Notes: generated from the sequence alone by a model not told the origin. A DNA stretch of 64,000 bases from Lysinibacillus macroides (GCF_001281525.1 NZ_LGCI01000002.1:332984-396983), one strand, 5' to 3'; shown: positions 25,311 to 34,497, counted from the first letter of the stretch. Program-made: numbers and translations.

Positions 25311-26825
25311 CTATTTAGTTGGCTTTTTTAAATCCATAGCATTTGCTGCACTTTCCACTTTTACACGTTTTAAGAAGAAAGCAAGTACTATAGCAACCGC
25401 TGTTAGCGCAGTGGCAATTAAGAAGGAGTGTGTAATACCATCCAATAAGGCTGTTTGCATAATTTGATCTTGCATTTGCTGCATCTGCTCTGGCGTAGGC
25501 GCAGCCCCTGATTGTGCTGCATTTGCTTTTGCCTCTGCCACTAATTCCTCTGCTTTGACCTTTGTACGATTATTCATAAATGTCACTAATATGGCACTAC
25601 CAATAGCACCTGATACTTGCTGCAATGTATTGTTAATAGCCGTACCATGTGGGTTCATCATTTGTGGTAGTTGGTTTAAGCCATTTGTCATAATTGGCAT
25701 CATAACCATTGACATACCAAACATACGAATTGTATACATTGATACAATATATGTGTAGGTAGAATCTATTGCTAATTTTGTTAAGCCAAATGTGGCAATT
25801 GTTGTAATAGCTAAACCGATAATCGCCAACACACGTGGACCAAATTTATCAAAGAGCTTACCAGTAATTGGCGACATAATCCCCATTACAAGTGCCCCTG
25901 GCAACATCATTAAACCAGCTTCAAAGGGCTCGATACCACGAATAGATTGAACATAAGCTGGCGTTAAAATCATCCCTGAGAACATCGCCATTGATATAAT
26001 CACTGAGATCACAGATCCTAATGCGAACATTGGATATTTGTAAATACGCAATTCCAATAATGGCTCATCCATTTTCAACTGTTTAATAATGAAAATGATT
26101 AAAGCGATAAAGCCAATGGAAATTGTGCCGTATACCCATGGACTCGACCAGCCTTTATCCCCTGCTGTACTAAAGCCATATAAAATACCACCGAATGCAA
26201 CTGTTGATAAAAGTACTGAAAGGAAATCTAAGTGAACTTCACGTGTCTCCATCACGTTTCTTAGCTTCCAAACACCAAATAATAAACTAATTACAGCAAA
26301 TGGAATAATCATTTGGAAAAGCATACGCCAATCATGATGTTCTACAATATATCCTGATAATGTTGGGCCGATTGCTGGCGCCATAATCATAACTAAACCA
26401 AAGATCCCCATTGCTGCCCCACGCTTCTCTTTCGGGAAGCTTGTTAGCATAACGTTCATTAAAAGTGGTGACATACTAGAAGCTCCAGCTGCTTGCACCA
26501 TACGACCTGCTAGCAGCACACCAAAGTTAGGTGCGAAGCCTGCCATAATTGTACCGATTGTAAAGATGGACATCGCTGTTATAAATAGATGTCTATTTTT
26601 AAAGCGTGTCACAAAGAATGCTGAAGCAGGTACTAAAATACCGCTCACAAGCATATACCCTGTTGCTAACCATTGTACTTTTGAATAGGTAATCCCAAAA
26701 TCTTTCATGATTGTTGGTAATGCCACATTCAACAATGTGTTGTTTAGAAAAGCAACAAAAGCACCCACAAATAGAATAGCTATCATGCCATAAGGGGGCT
26801 TTTTCATTGTTTGCTCACTATTCAT
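25311..26825 (-). CDS. DHA2-family (EmrB/QacA-type) MFS multidrug exporter
   Basis: A 504-aa drug:proton antiporter with 14 predicted membrane helices. N-terminal motif FLNNTLLNVALPTI (LmrB-like variant of the DHA2 signature, Asn in place of Asp), the loop motif A region ASAFFVTRFKNRHLF, and motif C MIMAPAIGPTLSGYI. The C-terminal periplasmic-side loop is rich in Ala/Gln/Glu. It is divergent from a long TetR-type regulator 157 bp away, with a clear palindrome between them. Probable role: efflux of antibiotics such as lincosamides, dyes or host compounds; specificity not readable. Confidence 0.92.
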   Translation of the reverse strand: MNSEQTMKKPPYGMIAILFVGAFVAFLNNTLLNVALPTIMKDFGITYSKVQWLATGYMLVSGILVPASAFFVTRFKNRHLFITAMSIFTIGTIMAGFAPNFGVLLAGRMVQAAGASSMSPLLMNVMLTSFPKEKRGAAMGIFGLVMIMAPAIGPTLSGYIVEHHDWRMLFQMIIPFAVISLLFGVWKLRNVMETREVHLDFLSVLLSTVAFGGILYGFSTAGDKGWSSPWVYGTISIGFIALIIFIIKQLKMDEPLLELRIYKYPMFALGSVISVIISMAMFSGMILTPAYVQSIRGIEPFEAGLMMLPGALVMGIMSPITGKLFDKFGPRVLAIIGLAITTIATFGLTKLAIDSTYTYIVSMYTIRMFGMSMVMMPIMTNGLNQLPQMMNPHGTAINNTLQQVSGAIGSAILVTFMNNRTKVKAEELVAEAKANAAQSGAAPTPEQMQQMQDQIMQTALLDGITHSFLIATALTAVAIVLAFFLKRVKVESAANAMDLKKPTK

Positions 26826-26915
26826 TTATATCCCTCAATTCTTTCTTGTGTTTTGCGATAAAACTTATTTTATACTCGTAGTCTACTTTTTTCAACAAAT
26901 AAGTTTATAAATTTT

Positions 26916-26941
26916 ATAAATGTTGATATATAAACATTTAT
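26916..26941. promoter_or_regulatory. Palindromic operator candidate for the TetR regulator
   Basis: Perfect 9-bp inverted repeats ATAAATGTT (26916-26924) and AACATTTAT (26933-26941) with an 8-bp spacer, 42 bp before the regulator start and 91 bp before the efflux gene start. Its size and place suit a TetR dimer site controlling both genes. Confidence 0.6.
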
Positions 26942-26982
26942 ACTATAGAATAAGAGTATAATACTTTAAAAAAGGTGAGGTT

Positions 26983-27891
26983 ATGAACAAAAGAAAAAGA
27001 CAAATTATTACAGCTGCACGCGAACTTTTTATTAAAAAGGGATTTGTAGATACATCTATTAATGACATCATCAGCGCTGCTAATATTTCAAAGGGAACCT
27101 TTTATAATCATTTTACTTCTAAGAACGAATGCTTAATCGCTATTTTAGATGAGGGACGTGAGGAAGCAAGCAATCGTCGTCATGAGCTTCTTTATGGGCA
27201 AGACCCCACTGATTTAGAGGTATTAACACAGCAAGTTGCCGTCCTAATGCATGTCAATAAAGAGCTAAATTTAGTACAGATTTTTGAATCCATCTTCCAT
27301 GCACGGGATGCTGAGCTGAAAAAAATCATTATTAACTACCATTTACAGGAGGTAGAATGGCTTGCCAATCGTCTTGTGCAAGTATTTGGAGAAGAAATTA
27401 GTCCCATTAGCTATGAATGTGCTGTGCAAACATTTGGCATGATTAACCTCACATTACGTGCAGTCTTTATTGCTGATTATAAATACATCAATCGAGAAGC
27501 CATTGTACGTGTAGCATTACGCAATATTAGCGTAATTATACCTACTATGCTGGAATCGAAAGAAATTTTGATAAGTGTGGAAATGATTAACACGATTCAA
27601 AATGTCGTAAACTATAAAAACGTAACGAGGGAAATGGTTATTGAGCAATTGCAAGGCTTTACAAAAGGATTGTCAAGCACCGATATACCAGAAGGCTTAG
27701 AATATGCGGAATTTTTATTAGAGGAGCTACAGCGTGAAAAACCAAAGCTCTTTATTGTCGAATCACTGCTTACACCTTTCCGTAAAGCTTTCGTTGGAAC
27801 AGGGCATGTAGCGGAAGCACGTGATATCGCCAATAGCTTATGGCGCTATGTAAAAATTGAACAACCCGCTGAGAGTTCTAAAAATAGATAA
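26983..27891 (+). CDS. TetR-family regulator of the DHA2 exporter
   Basis: A 302-aa regulator, about 100 residues longer than a usual TetR protein. The HTH is at about 5-50 (IITAARELFIKKGFVDTSINDIISAANISKGTFYNHFTSKNEC). A ligand domain follows to about 190, and the extra C-terminal 110 residues (from about MLESKEILISVEM) are helical and charged, ending AESSKNR. Such long forms occur with LmrA/YxaF-like and other Bacillus repressors of drug pumps. Divergent from the DHA2 exporter gene; AAGGTGAGG precedes the ATG. Likely autoregulated through the palindrome at 26916. Confidence 0.9.
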   Translation: MNKRKRQIITAARELFIKKGFVDTSINDIISAANISKGTFYNHFTSKNECLIAILDEGREEASNRRHELLYGQDPTDLEVLTQQVAVLMHVNKELNLVQIFESIFHARDAELKKIIINYHLQEVEWLANRLVQVFGEEISPISYECAVQTFGMINLTLRAVFIADYKYINREAIVRVALRNISVIIPTMLESKEILISVEMINTIQNVVNYKNVTREMVIEQLQGFTKGLSSTDIPEGLEYAEFLLEELQREKPKLFIVESLLTPFRKAFVGTGHVAEARDIANSLWRYVKIEQPAESSKNR

Positions 27892-27907
27892 CCTAAGAAA
27901 AATAAGT

Positions 27908-27947
27908 AAAAGGATGACTTCCATATGTAGCAGAAGTCATCCTTTTT
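27908..27947 (+). terminator. Terminator of the TetR gene
   Basis: Perfect 14-bp arms AAAAGGATGACTTC and GAAGTCATCCTTTT with an 11-base loop and a T-run. Confidence 0.88.
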
Positions 27948-28035
27948 AAATGTTATTTATTTTCAAGCTTATAATTGTCAGTTATTAACCTCAAATTATA
28001 TAATAATTACAAACTTTTAATGAGGAGGTTGGCTT

Positions 28036-28284
28036 ATGAAGAAGGAATGGAACTTAATCTTAACACTCATCATTGTTTTAGTTATTGCGGCTTTTTCAGT
28101 AATCAATGTAGACCCTGTAACCGTAAATTATTTATTTGGAGAAGCGCAGTGGCCACTGATCCTTGTTATTATCGGCTCCGTTTTATTGGGAGCGCTATTA
28201 GGCGGACTACTCAGTATGCTCAAAATTTATCAGCTTCAAAAGGCTTTAAAAAAGGCACAAGCGGAAATAGATCATCTTTCATAA
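28036..28284 (+). CDS. LapA-domain (DUF1049) small membrane protein
   Basis: An 82-aa protein with two membrane helices (about 8-25 and 42-64) joined by the conserved NVDPVTVNYLFGEAQWPL segment, and a C-terminal basic coiled coil (LKKAQAEIDHL). This is the LapA/YciS layout. In proteobacteria LapA helps regulate LPS assembly; in Firmicutes the role is unknown, possibly membrane scaffolding. GAGGAGG lies 7 bases before the ATG. Monocistronic. Confidence 0.85.
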   Translation: MKKEWNLILTLIIVLVIAAFSVINVDPVTVNYLFGEAQWPLILVIIGSVLLGALLGGLLSMLKIYQLQKALKKAQAEIDHLS

Positions 28285-28421
28285 ATACAGCTTCAATAAA
28301 GGATTCACCCTTAGCGATTATCACACTTATTTTCATGCTAGTTATAGTTTAGCCTTACAAGTCGTTTTCAACTGTCCCCTCCTGTATACTGTTAGTACAA
28401 CTATACAGCTTAGGGGGCATT

Positions 28422-28979
28422 TTGTTGTTACAGCGTATAATAATTACTGGCTATAAACCATATGAACTCGGTATTTTTAATGATAAGCATCCTGGTATTA
28501 TTATTATAAAAAAAGCATTAGAAGTCCGTTTACGTATACTGTTGGATGAAGGACTTGAGTGGGTTATTATTAGTGGACAGCAGGGTGTGGAAACATGGAG
28601 TGCTGAAGTAATATGGATACTAAAAAGGGAGTTTCCTCACTTAAAATATGCAGTTATTACCCCTTTTTTAGAACAAGAGAAGAATTGGCAGGATCCTAAA
28701 AAGGAGAAATATCAAACAGTCATTGCCCAAGCCGATTTTGTCACTAGCGTTACAAAGAAACCGTATGAAGCACCTTGGCAATTTATCGAGAAGGACAAAT
28801 TTATTATTCAAAATACAGACGGTCTTTTGCTAATTTACGATGAGGAAAATGAAGGCTCACCAAAGTATATCAAACGTCTTGCCGAAAAATATATGGAAAC
28901 ACATGACTATACACTCGCACTTATTAATGCCTATGATTTACAGATTATAGCAGAGGAAATACAGCAACAGGATTGGTAG
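28422..28979 (+). CDS. ypsA: DUF1273 / YpsA-like SLOG-family protein
   Basis: A 185-aa Rossmann-like protein of the SLOG superfamily. It shows ITGYKPYELGIF at the start, EGLEWVIISGQQGVETWSAEV (nucleotide-binding Gly-Gln region), YAVITPFLEQEKNW, and LLIYDEENEGSPKYIKRLAEKY near the end, all matching YpsA of Bacillus. YpsA is linked to cell division and oxidative-stress protection; the ligand may be a nucleotide such as ADP-ribose. It starts with TTG at 28422 (another TTG follows) with AGGGGG upstream. Stand-alone gene. Symbol by family resemblance. Confidence 0.85.
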   Translation: MLLQRIIITGYKPYELGIFNDKHPGIIIIKKALEVRLRILLDEGLEWVIISGQQGVETWSAEVIWILKREFPHLKYAVITPFLEQEKNWQDPKKEKYQTVIAQADFVTSVTKKPYEAPWQFIEKDKFIIQNTDGLLLIYDEENEGSPKYIKRLAEKYMETHDYTLALINAYDLQIIAEEIQQQDW

Positions 28980-29096
28980 AAAGATATTGCTATAATTTTC
29001 TGACAATTATATACTAGAACTATAAAAATCTTTTGTGAGGTTTTGATGAATGATTGTCGTGGATGCTACTAATTATTCGAAAGGAGCTGTTGTCAT

Positions 29097-29411
29097 TTGA
29101 ATAAACATATTGAAATGATTTTTGAAGCGTCTCCAATAAATGTCACTCATGATACGTATCGTAGAGAGTGTATGTATACACGTGGTATTCATATTGAAGA
29201 ACAAGAATTTCTCGCCATTTTGAATACAATGAACTCTGAAGCACGTTTATATTTTGACTTCCATAATCCACGTAAAGAAATTAAACAAGGCACCTACTTA
29301 AATGGACACTCCGGCTTAGCCTACAATATTTATCATTACTATAAGCAACACTACGGCATTGAGGTTGCCGAGTTAATCAACGGTCAAGATTTTTATGTAA
29401 AAATAATATAA
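29097..29411 (+). CDS. Conserved-looking hypothetical protein, 104 aa
   Basis: Soluble 104-aa protein of unknown family. It starts with TTG at 29097 with AAAGGAG 10 bases upstream, which makes the ORF convincing. Mixed alpha/beta character, many aromatic and His residues (DFHNPRKEIKQGTYLNGHSGLAYNIYHYYKQHYG), no signal peptide, no membrane segment, no known motif. A 16-codon frame starting MIVVDATNYSK ends exactly at its start codon (TTTGA overlap) and might be a coupled leader peptide. A strong terminator follows. No function is proposed. Confidence 0.65.
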   Translation: MNKHIEMIFEASPINVTHDTYRRECMYTRGIHIEEQEFLAILNTMNSEARLYFDFHNPRKEIKQGTYLNGHSGLAYNIYHYYKQHYGIEVAELINGQDFYVKII

Positions 29412-29423
29412 TCGATCTATCAA

Positions 29424-29475
29424 AAAAGCCCCTTCAAAGTTCTACCATTCAAACTTTGAAAGAGGCTTCTTTTTA
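29424..29475. terminator. Bidirectional terminator
   Basis: Arms AAAGCCCCTTCAAAGTT and AACTTTGAAAGAGGCTT with A- and T-runs outside; serves the hypothetical gene on the plus strand and tcyP on the minus strand. Confidence 0.88.
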
Positions 29476-29477
29476 TG

Positions 29478-30872
29478 TTATAGGTCTGTTACTTGTGCAC
29501 CTAATTCTTTATTATTATACATCGTTGTATCCAATTCTTTTGTTACACGTGCTGTTGTTACACCTGCAGTCATTGAACCACTGACATTTAAAGCTGTACG
29601 TCCCATATCAATTAAAGGCTCAACAGAGATTAATACACCCGCAAGCGCCACTGGTAAATCAAGCGCTGATAATACTAAAATTGCTGCAAATGTTGCACCA
29701 CCACCAACACCTGCTACACCAAATGAGCTGATGGCTACTACTGCAATAACCGTAATAAGAAATACAGGGTCAAGTGGATTAATGCCAACCGTTGGCGCAA
29801 TCATAATCGCTAACATGGCAGGATAGACGCCTGCACAGCCGTTTTGACCAATTGATAAGCCAAAGGAAGCCGAGAAGTTTGCGATACCTTCAGATACCCC
29901 AAGACGTCCTGTTTGCGTTTGAATATTCATTGGTAATGTGCCCGCACTTGAACGTGATGTAAAGGCAAATAACAATGTTTCCGCAGATTTTTTTACATAC
30001 GTTATTGGATTTAAACCGCTTAATGTCAAAATTAATAAATGTACAAGGAATACAATAATTAATGCTACATAAGACGCTATAACAAATTTACCTAAGTTAT
30101 AAATCGCACTAAAGTCAGATGTCGCTACTGTACGAGCCATAATCGCTAAAATACCATATGGTGTTAAACGTAAAATAATTGTTACAACGCCCATAACAAG
30201 CGCATAAATCGCATCCAAGCCTTTTTTAATAGTAGCTGCTGTCGCCTCATCCTTACGTGAAACACGTAAATAAGCAAATCCTAGAAACGCTGAGAAAATA
30301 ACAACCGCTATTGTAGATGTAGAACGTGCACCCGTTAAATCTAAGAATGGGTTTGCTGGGAATAGCTCAATAATCTGTGTTGGTAAATCTGGCGCTGCTA
30401 AGCCTGTTGCTCTTTCCTCAATATATTGCCCACGCTCAGTTTCTGCATCACCCTGCAAAATTTGCGTTGCATCTAAATCAAATACAGTTGCTGAAAAAAT
30501 ACCTACGGCTGCTGAGATAGCCGTTGTACCAATTAAAATCGCTAAAATAAGTGCCGCCATTTTCCCAAAGTTCTTGCCAATCTTCATTTTTGTAAAGGCA
30601 ATTAAAATGGAGATAAATACTAACGGCATTGCCACCATTTGTAGCAATTTTACATAACCTGTACCGATAATATTGTACCAAGATGTTGTTTTCGCTAACA
30701 CCTCTGAATCAATACCATAGATAAAATGAAGCCCAAGACCAAGTACAATCCCTAAGCCTAGACCTGCAAAAACACGATTTGAAAATTTAACGTGTTTTTT
30801 GTTCATCACATATAAAATTCCAACGAACACCAGCAATACTGCTACGTTCACGATAATTTGTAAATTTGACAA
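29478..30872 (-). CDS. tcyP: L-cystine:proton/sodium symporter TcyP
   Basis: A 464-aa transporter of the dicarboxylate/amino-acid:cation symporter (DAACS) family. The N-terminus (VLLVFVGILYVMNKKHVKFSNRVFAGLG), LLQMVAMPLVFISILIAFTKMK, the hairpin SRSSAGTLPMNIQTQTGRLGVSEGIANF, and NGCAGVYPAMLAIM fit TcyP closely. It is the high-affinity cystine uptake system in Bacillus. AGGAGG precedes the ATG. A textbook promoter with tandem repeats precedes it, so sulfur-dependent repression is plausible, as known for CymR in B. subtilis. It stands alone, but an amino-acid ABC importer lies 5 kb away. Confidence 0.92.
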   Translation of the reverse strand: MSNLQIIVNVAVLLVFVGILYVMNKKHVKFSNRVFAGLGLGIVLGLGLHFIYGIDSEVLAKTTSWYNIIGTGYVKLLQMVAMPLVFISILIAFTKMKIGKNFGKMAALILAILIGTTAISAAVGIFSATVFDLDATQILQGDAETERGQYIEERATGLAAPDLPTQIIELFPANPFLDLTGARSTSTIAVVIFSAFLGFAYLRVSRKDEATAATIKKGLDAIYALVMGVVTIILRLTPYGILAIMARTVATSDFSAIYNLGKFVIASYVALIIVFLVHLLILTLSGLNPITYVKKSAETLLFAFTSRSSAGTLPMNIQTQTGRLGVSEGIANFSASFGLSIGQNGCAGVYPAMLAIMIAPTVGINPLDPVFLITVIAVVAISSFGVAGVGGGATFAAILVLSALDLPVALAGVLISVEPLIDMGRTALNVSGSMTAGVTTARVTKELDTTMYNNKELGAQVTDL

Positions 30873-30911
30873 TGAAATGCCTCCTAAGATGTTTTAATAT
30901 AATGTATTCGA

Positions 30912-30940
30912 ATTATATACCTATAATACCTATAATTCAA
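30912..30940 (-). promoter_or_regulatory. tcyP promoter with tandem repeats
   Basis: Read on the minus strand: TTGAAT, 17 bases, TATAAT. The spacer holds two direct copies of TATAGGTAT, an arrangement typical of an operator inside a promoter. A sulfur-responsive repressor is the natural guess, but no known consensus is claimed. Confidence 0.6.
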
Positions 30941-31093
30941 GTAAGTTTTATTGAGATTAATAAATTTTTGCGCTAAACATAGCCTCTTCCTTTTAATTAT
31001 GCCCTGAAAATAGCCCTCGAAAACTTCGTTCAGATGGCTTTTTCGATCGTATAAATATTTTAGTCGTTCACACTACAATTGGTGACAAATAAT

Positions 31094-31141
31094 AAACTGC
31101 CCCTAGATTGTTGGCTTTTAACAATCTAGGAGCAGTTTTAT
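31094..31141. terminator. Strong hairpin in the tcyP-to-GGDEF spacer
   Basis: Arms of about 19 bp (AAACTGCCCCTAGATTGTT with AACAATCTAGGAGCAGTTT), one mismatch, 7-base loop. It lies about 140 bp beyond the stop of the minus-strand GGDEF gene. The rest of the 409-bp spacer 30873-31281 shows only the tcyP promoter. Confidence 0.7.
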
Positions 31142-31281
31142 AGCTACATTTTAATTTCATTTCTAATCATAGCCGCCAATTATTCAAAGATACCATCATT
31201 ATAGAATGTTCACTGTTAGGCTTTCCCGCGCCTTGGCTAATCAAAGCATGCTATATCGTCTGAAGAGTTTATCTTGTAAAA

Positions 31282-32244
31282 CTATTTTACCGTTTGTAAT
31301 GAGGCAGGCTTTTTATTAATCAGGTAACAGCTACCTGCAATTTTTTTACATTCTTTTTTTAGATGAGCTATGGCATTAGATAATTGCTCTACAAAGTCAA
31401 AATGCTGGCATTCATTTGTAATCACAGCAATAGATAAGGAGGTGCATGTTAAAGGTTGTAGTTCCCCCACTCTATTCGCCACCTGCACATATGTTAAATC
31501 CTCTAAATGATAAAAGCTTAAAATATTAGCATCAAAATCAGCGATAATTTTTTGACAAATGTCTTCTATCTGATAATGTGGAAGAATCGCCACAAAATCA
31601 TCACCGCCAATATGCCCTAAAAAATCCTCCATACCACATATATGCCTTTTTAAAATATCTGTTAAATACAATAAAATTTTATCACCCTTATTAAAGCCGT
31701 ACGTGTCATTATAGGATTTAAAATGATCTAAATCGAAATATATTAAACTGTATTGTGGTCGCTGTAATGCTTCCTCTAGCTTTTCATCAATTAATTTATT
31801 TCCTGGAAGACTGCTTAACGGATTCAAAAAACTTGCGATAGTTACCTGTATCTCTACTAGCTTTAATAGTAATTCTCGAATACTAACCATTCCATTGTAT
31901 AAGCCATTTTTTGTAACGATAATATCATCATACAAATCCTCTGGTGGTCTGGACATTGCGAGCGTACTGACCTCTGTAATAAGTCTATTGCAGTCTACTA
32001 TTAACGAATCTTCCTTCACAACAAGTCGATTTTGCCGCTCCATAAACAAATTGTAGCCATAGCGAGTACCTATTTTTTGATAGAAATGTGTACGTGTAAT
32101 ATGTCCAATCGGTTTTTCATCCCGAACGACAACGACACTACGCAACGTAGGATCACTTGTAAAAAGTTTATCTACTTCTTTATTTTTCACAAACTCGCTA
32201 ATATATGGACCTTTTTCAATGACTTCCCCTATCTTCATAGTCAC
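31282..32244 (-). CDS. CBS-pair and GGDEF domain protein, probably degenerate
   Basis: A 320-aa protein. Residues about 1-130 form two CBS motifs (RSVVVVRDEKPIGHITRTHFYQKIG and DDIIVTKNGLYNGMVSIRELL). Residues about 150-310 form a GGDEF domain (YSLIYFDLDHFKSYNDTYGFNKGDKILL and GHIGGDDFVAIL). The active-site signature reads GGDDF, with Asp where the catalytic Glu normally stands, so cyclase activity may be lost or weak; it may instead bind nucleotides as a sensor. The start is GTG at 32244 (an ATG follows two codons later). It overlaps the EAL gene by 29 bp in another frame, pointing to translational coupling or a split EAL-CBS-GGDEF protein. Confidence 0.88.
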   Translation of the reverse strand: MTMKIGEVIEKGPYISEFVKNKEVDKLFTSDPTLRSVVVVRDEKPIGHITRTHFYQKIGTRYGYNLFMERQNRLVVKEDSLIVDCNRLITEVSTLAMSRPPEDLYDDIIVTKNGLYNGMVSIRELLLKLVEIQVTIASFLNPLSSLPGNKLIDEKLEEALQRPQYSLIYFDLDHFKSYNDTYGFNKGDKILLYLTDILKRHICGMEDFLGHIGGDDFVAILPHYQIEDICQKIIADFDANILSFYHLEDLTYVQVANRVGELQPLTCTSLSIAVITNECQHFDFVEQLSNAIAHLKKECKKIAGSCYLINKKPASLQTVK

Positions 32245-33097
32245 CCATCCTTATTCTCCCTAATCGTATTTCCTCTGCGGGCTTTCCTATCGCATAACCT
32301 TGGGCATAGTGAATACCTATACGAGACAAATATTCAAGTTCTTCGTGTCGTTCAATTCCTTCAGCGATAATTTTAGTATTCGCCTGTTCCGCATATTCCA
32401 TCAACAAACTAACAAGCTGTTGTTGTTCCCTATTTTTATCAATAAATTGAATTAATGAACGATCCAACTTAATGAATTCTGGTTTTAAATAGATAAGCGT
32501 TTTTAAACTATTATAGCCTGAGCCTACATCATCTACGGCAATACGATAGCCTTGCGAGCGGTAATGGGATAACACACGTTCAAATTCCACAAAATCCACT
32601 ACAGCACTACGCTCCGTTAATTCAAAGACTACCTGCTGAGGTTTAATACCAAGCTCTTTTAATAATTGTAGAGTCTCTCCACTATGATATTTTTTATCGA
32701 TTAATACATTCGGATGAATATTGAGAAACACTAAAAAGCTTCTGTCCTTCCACTTTTCAGATAACCGCTCCTTAAAGCGTTGTAAGGAAAGATTTCTACA
32801 AAAGCATTCAAATAAAAATACGCAATCTGTTTGTCCCACAAACTCATAAAATTGATCGACACTCGTAAATAATTTTGAAGATACAGGGCGATTTAATGCT
32901 TCAAACCCTATCGTTTGCTGCGATTGTAAATCTACAATAGGCTGAAAGTATGTCTGTAGATCATGACGTTGGATAATTTGCTTTAATGCTTTTAAGCGCT
33001 TGATATATAATGCATTATGTCGATATTTTCCATATAAATATTTCAATAGGGAAACTATAGTGCTAGTTTTTAGCCTATATCCTACAGCAGACTCCAT
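32216..33097 (-). CDS. EAL-domain c-di-GMP phosphodiesterase
   Basis: A 293-aa cytoplasmic protein with an EAL domain across about 45-285. Catalytic motifs look intact: FEALNRP (metal-binding Glu), FLNIHPNV (Asn), FELTER (Glu), AVDDVGSGYNSL (Asp pair), FIKLDRSL (Lys) and IIAEGIE (Glu). It should hydrolyse c-di-GMP to pGpG. The first 40 residues are basic with no membrane helix. The downstream CBS-GGDEF gene overlaps its end by 29 bp, so the two are co-expressed, with the CBS/GGDEF part possibly giving allosteric control. It is divergent from a PucR regulator, 236 bp apart. Confidence 0.9.
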   Translation of the reverse strand: MESAVGYRLKTSTIVSLLKYLYGKYRHNALYIKRLKALKQIIQRHDLQTYFQPIVDLQSQQTIGFEALNRPVSSKLFTSVDQFYEFVGQTDCVFLFECFCRNLSLQRFKERLSEKWKDRSFLVFLNIHPNVLIDKKYHSGETLQLLKELGIKPQQVVFELTERSAVVDFVEFERVLSHYRSQGYRIAVDDVGSGYNSLKTLIYLKPEFIKLDRSLIQFIDKNREQQQLVSLLMEYAEQANTKIIAEGIERHEELEYLSRIGIHYAQGYAIGKPAEEIRLGRIRMGDYEDRGSH

Positions 33098-33333
33098 TGG
33101 TGCACCTCTTCAAATAGTTATTATGCTTCATTGTACGCCTTTATTGTAAAGAGACTGTGAATCATATGTAAAAAAGAAAGCAACAGTAGTCATTTCCAAC
33201 ATACTTACTTCATGATTCCCCATTCAACAAGTAGATGTCTCCTTTCGTACAGTCTACGATACAAATGGTTTTTTATCAGCAAGTTCATTTATAATAGAAA
33301 AATAGTAGCTTATTATAGGAAAGGCCTGATCGA

Positions 33334-34497
33334 ATGATGAATGTAGAAAACTTTTTACAGCTACCCATTACCAAAAATTTCACTGTTGTTGCTGGTCACA
33401 ACGGCTTACATAGAACTGTTCAAAATGTAGAGATTTTAGACTTTGAATTCTCACCAGATATTCACCCTGCTCGAGAAACGGCTTTTTCACCCAATAGTGT
33501 TGTGTTAAGCAGTTTATTATTTGCTAAGCAACAGCCTGACTATTTATTGAATGCTGTTAAAAGTCTGATTGAGCTTGGTGCTAGTGCCCTAGCATATAAG
33601 CCTGTTATTTTCCGAAGTTTACCGGATGAGGTGCTGATATATGCTGATAAGGAAAATTTTCCGATATTAAAATTTGGTGGAGATGAGTTTTTTGAGAAGA
33701 TTATTTTAGAAACAATGGCCTATGCAAACACACAGGATTATTCGTTCTTTTTAGAAACTATTTTGCGAAGACTTATTGAAGAGGATATGACACAGGAGCA
33801 ACTAAAATCCTTTTTACAGCAAATGAACAAGCCCTTTGAAAAATATGTATTTGTCGTTAATTTGCGAGCAAAGGACTCCTTTCAATCGAATTGGAAACAA
33901 AGCCTTATGGCATTAGAGCCGCTCTTAAAAACAGGTCTTATCTGCTCCTATGGAGAGAGCCTTTTTATTATCATGACTCATTCATCTCAGCAGTTTCAAT
34001 TCGAAAAAGTGTTACATGAATGGCTTGCCTTATACGCTTTACCTATTGAGCTATATACCATTGGCTATAGCAATAGCTACGATAGCCAAACAGGATTTCC
34101 ATTCGCCCTACGAGAAGCTTTTGCTGCAAGCATTTTTGCCGAGATAGATTTAATGCCAAGCTATCATTATAGCCATCTTGCATCAGATTGTTTATTCATT
34201 GAGCTCTATCGGAAAGAGCCAGCATTTGCAATGGACTATGTTACGAAATTTTTAGCCCCACTCCTTGATGATAAAGCAGACCCAGATTTAATAGAAACCG
34301 CCATCACCTATATTATTAAAAAAGGAAATATCAAAGAAGTAGCCGTAGCGCACTTTTGCCATCCCAATACAATTCGCTATCGCTTGGCAAAAATACGACA
34401 ACTCGTTGGATGCATAGATAATGATTATGTTTTTTATGAACGTCTTGCTGCAGCCATTAAATTGTACTTATTACATCATAAATTAACCGGTGCATAA
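33334..34497 (+). CDS. PucR-family transcriptional regulator
   Basis: A 387-aa regulator. The N-terminal PucR domain (about 5-125) shows VVAGHNGLHRTVQNVEILDF and ASALAYKPVIF. A GGDEF-like linker region follows, and the C-terminus carries the HTH_30 motif (IKKGNIKEVAVAHFCHPNTIRYRLAKIRQLVG). Relatives control purine catabolism or amino-acid use. It precedes the EamA transporter gene by about 100 bp on the same strand, so this could be its target. AAAGG lies about 7 bases before the ATG at 33334; an adjacent second ATG is also usable. Confidence 0.88.
   Translation: MMNVENFLQLPITKNFTVVAGHNGLHRTVQNVEILDFEFSPDIHPARETAFSPNSVVLSSLLFAKQQPDYLLNAVKSLIELGASALAYKPVIFRSLPDEVLIYADKENFPILKFGGDEFFEKIILETMAYANTQDYSFFLETILRRLIEEDMTQEQLKSFLQQMNKPFEKYVFVVNLRAKDSFQSNWKQSLMALEPLLKTGLICSYGESLFIIMTHSSQQFQFEKVLHEWLALYALPIELYTIGYSNSYDSQTGFPFALREAFAASIFAEIDLMPSYHYSHLASDCLFIELYRKEPAFAMDYVTKFLAPLLDDKADPDLIETAITYIIKKGNIKEVAVAHFCHPNTIRYRLAKIRQLVGCIDNDYVFYERLAAAIKLYLLHHKLTGA

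Noticed and set aside
29047..29097. 16-codon frame starting MIVVDATNYSK as a separate gene
   Set aside because: Too short to support; mentioned only as a possible leader peptide because it ends at the next start codon.
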